A stretch of DNA of 64,000 nucleotides from an uncultured Colwellia sp. (GTDB taxonomy: Bacteria > Pseudomonadota > Gammaproteobacteria > Enterobacterales > Alteromonadaceae): positions 23,169-87,168 of the forward strand of contig CAJXUN010000014.1 in the NCBI GenBank assembly GCA_913061475.1, written 5' to 3'. Positions within the stretch are counted from its first letter, which is position 1, and each line of letters begins with the position of its first letter. The notes under the pieces were generated by a model. It worked only from the letters and a program-made list of their open reading frames with translations. It made no database searches and was not told where the DNA came from. Made by a program: the position numbers and the translations under genes. Positions 63,926 through 64,000 of the stretch are shown here, piece by piece.

Positions 63926-64000
63926 TTATCTACGCTCAGCCCATTGTTCGATGATTTCTGCTATTTGCTTAACGCCATCAGTCAATGCGGCAGGTCCAGG
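63926..64000 (-). CDS. Truncated CDS, C-terminal end of a probable BtuF-like/periplasmic binding protein
   Basis: Reverse-strand ..[24 protein letters not shown]; runs off window edge, so identity is tentative. Confidence 0.5.
   Translation of the reverse strand, partial: PGPAALTDGVKQIAEIIEQWAERR

Noticed and set aside
1-64000. CRISPR array, tRNA/rRNA genes, prophage or intact IS element
   Set aside because: No regularly spaced repeats, cloverleaf-like tRNA, rRNA, transposase or integrase ORF seen; only short repeats and possible insertion footprints.

Overview
The window looks like a gammaproteobacterial chromosome segment. The AT-rich composition and gene content suggest a marine Colwellia/Thalassotalea-like alteromonad, but that is inference only. 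Main contents: (1) a core block yraN-lpoA / rsmI / GST / RNase P RNA; (2) a stress and ion-homeostasis block (tandem Usp, PsiE-like, SulP, NhaR-type LysR, Rap1a/Tai-like, HPF-like, CBS) containing what reads as a gutted nhaA: its N-terminal and C-terminal coding ends remain and the middle is gone; (3) a BlaI/M56-ankyrin pair followed by an MBOAT + SGNH-like acylation pair; (4) an OhrR/Ohr-type pair; (5) an orphan two-gene unit (TM protein + GNAT-like protein); (6) a light/DNA-repair island with three photolyase/cryptochrome-family paralogs plus DUF2256 and DUF2805 small proteins; (7) putA; (8) FHA protein + TPR Ser/Thr kinase; (9) a large copper cluster (DUF411, CusCBA with two CusF-like modules on CusB, PepSY, PepSY-ferredoxin-FNR fusion, MerR, CopA, cupredoxin); (10) MCP, porin, SBP, an RluA-family enzyme, an XRE-2TM protein and a giant hybrid sensor kinase with a fused NMT1/THI5-like binding domain. 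The strongest structural observations are: (a) a duplicated operator/promoter module in front of the usp gene and the nhaA remnant; (b) a 57-bp near-repeat of the putA 3' end, plus a duplicated terminator hairpin, bracketing the orphan pair and the photolyase island; (c) an rnpB 3'-end/terminator-like sequence repeated about 7.4 kb downstream. All family assignments come from reading motifs; no searches were run.
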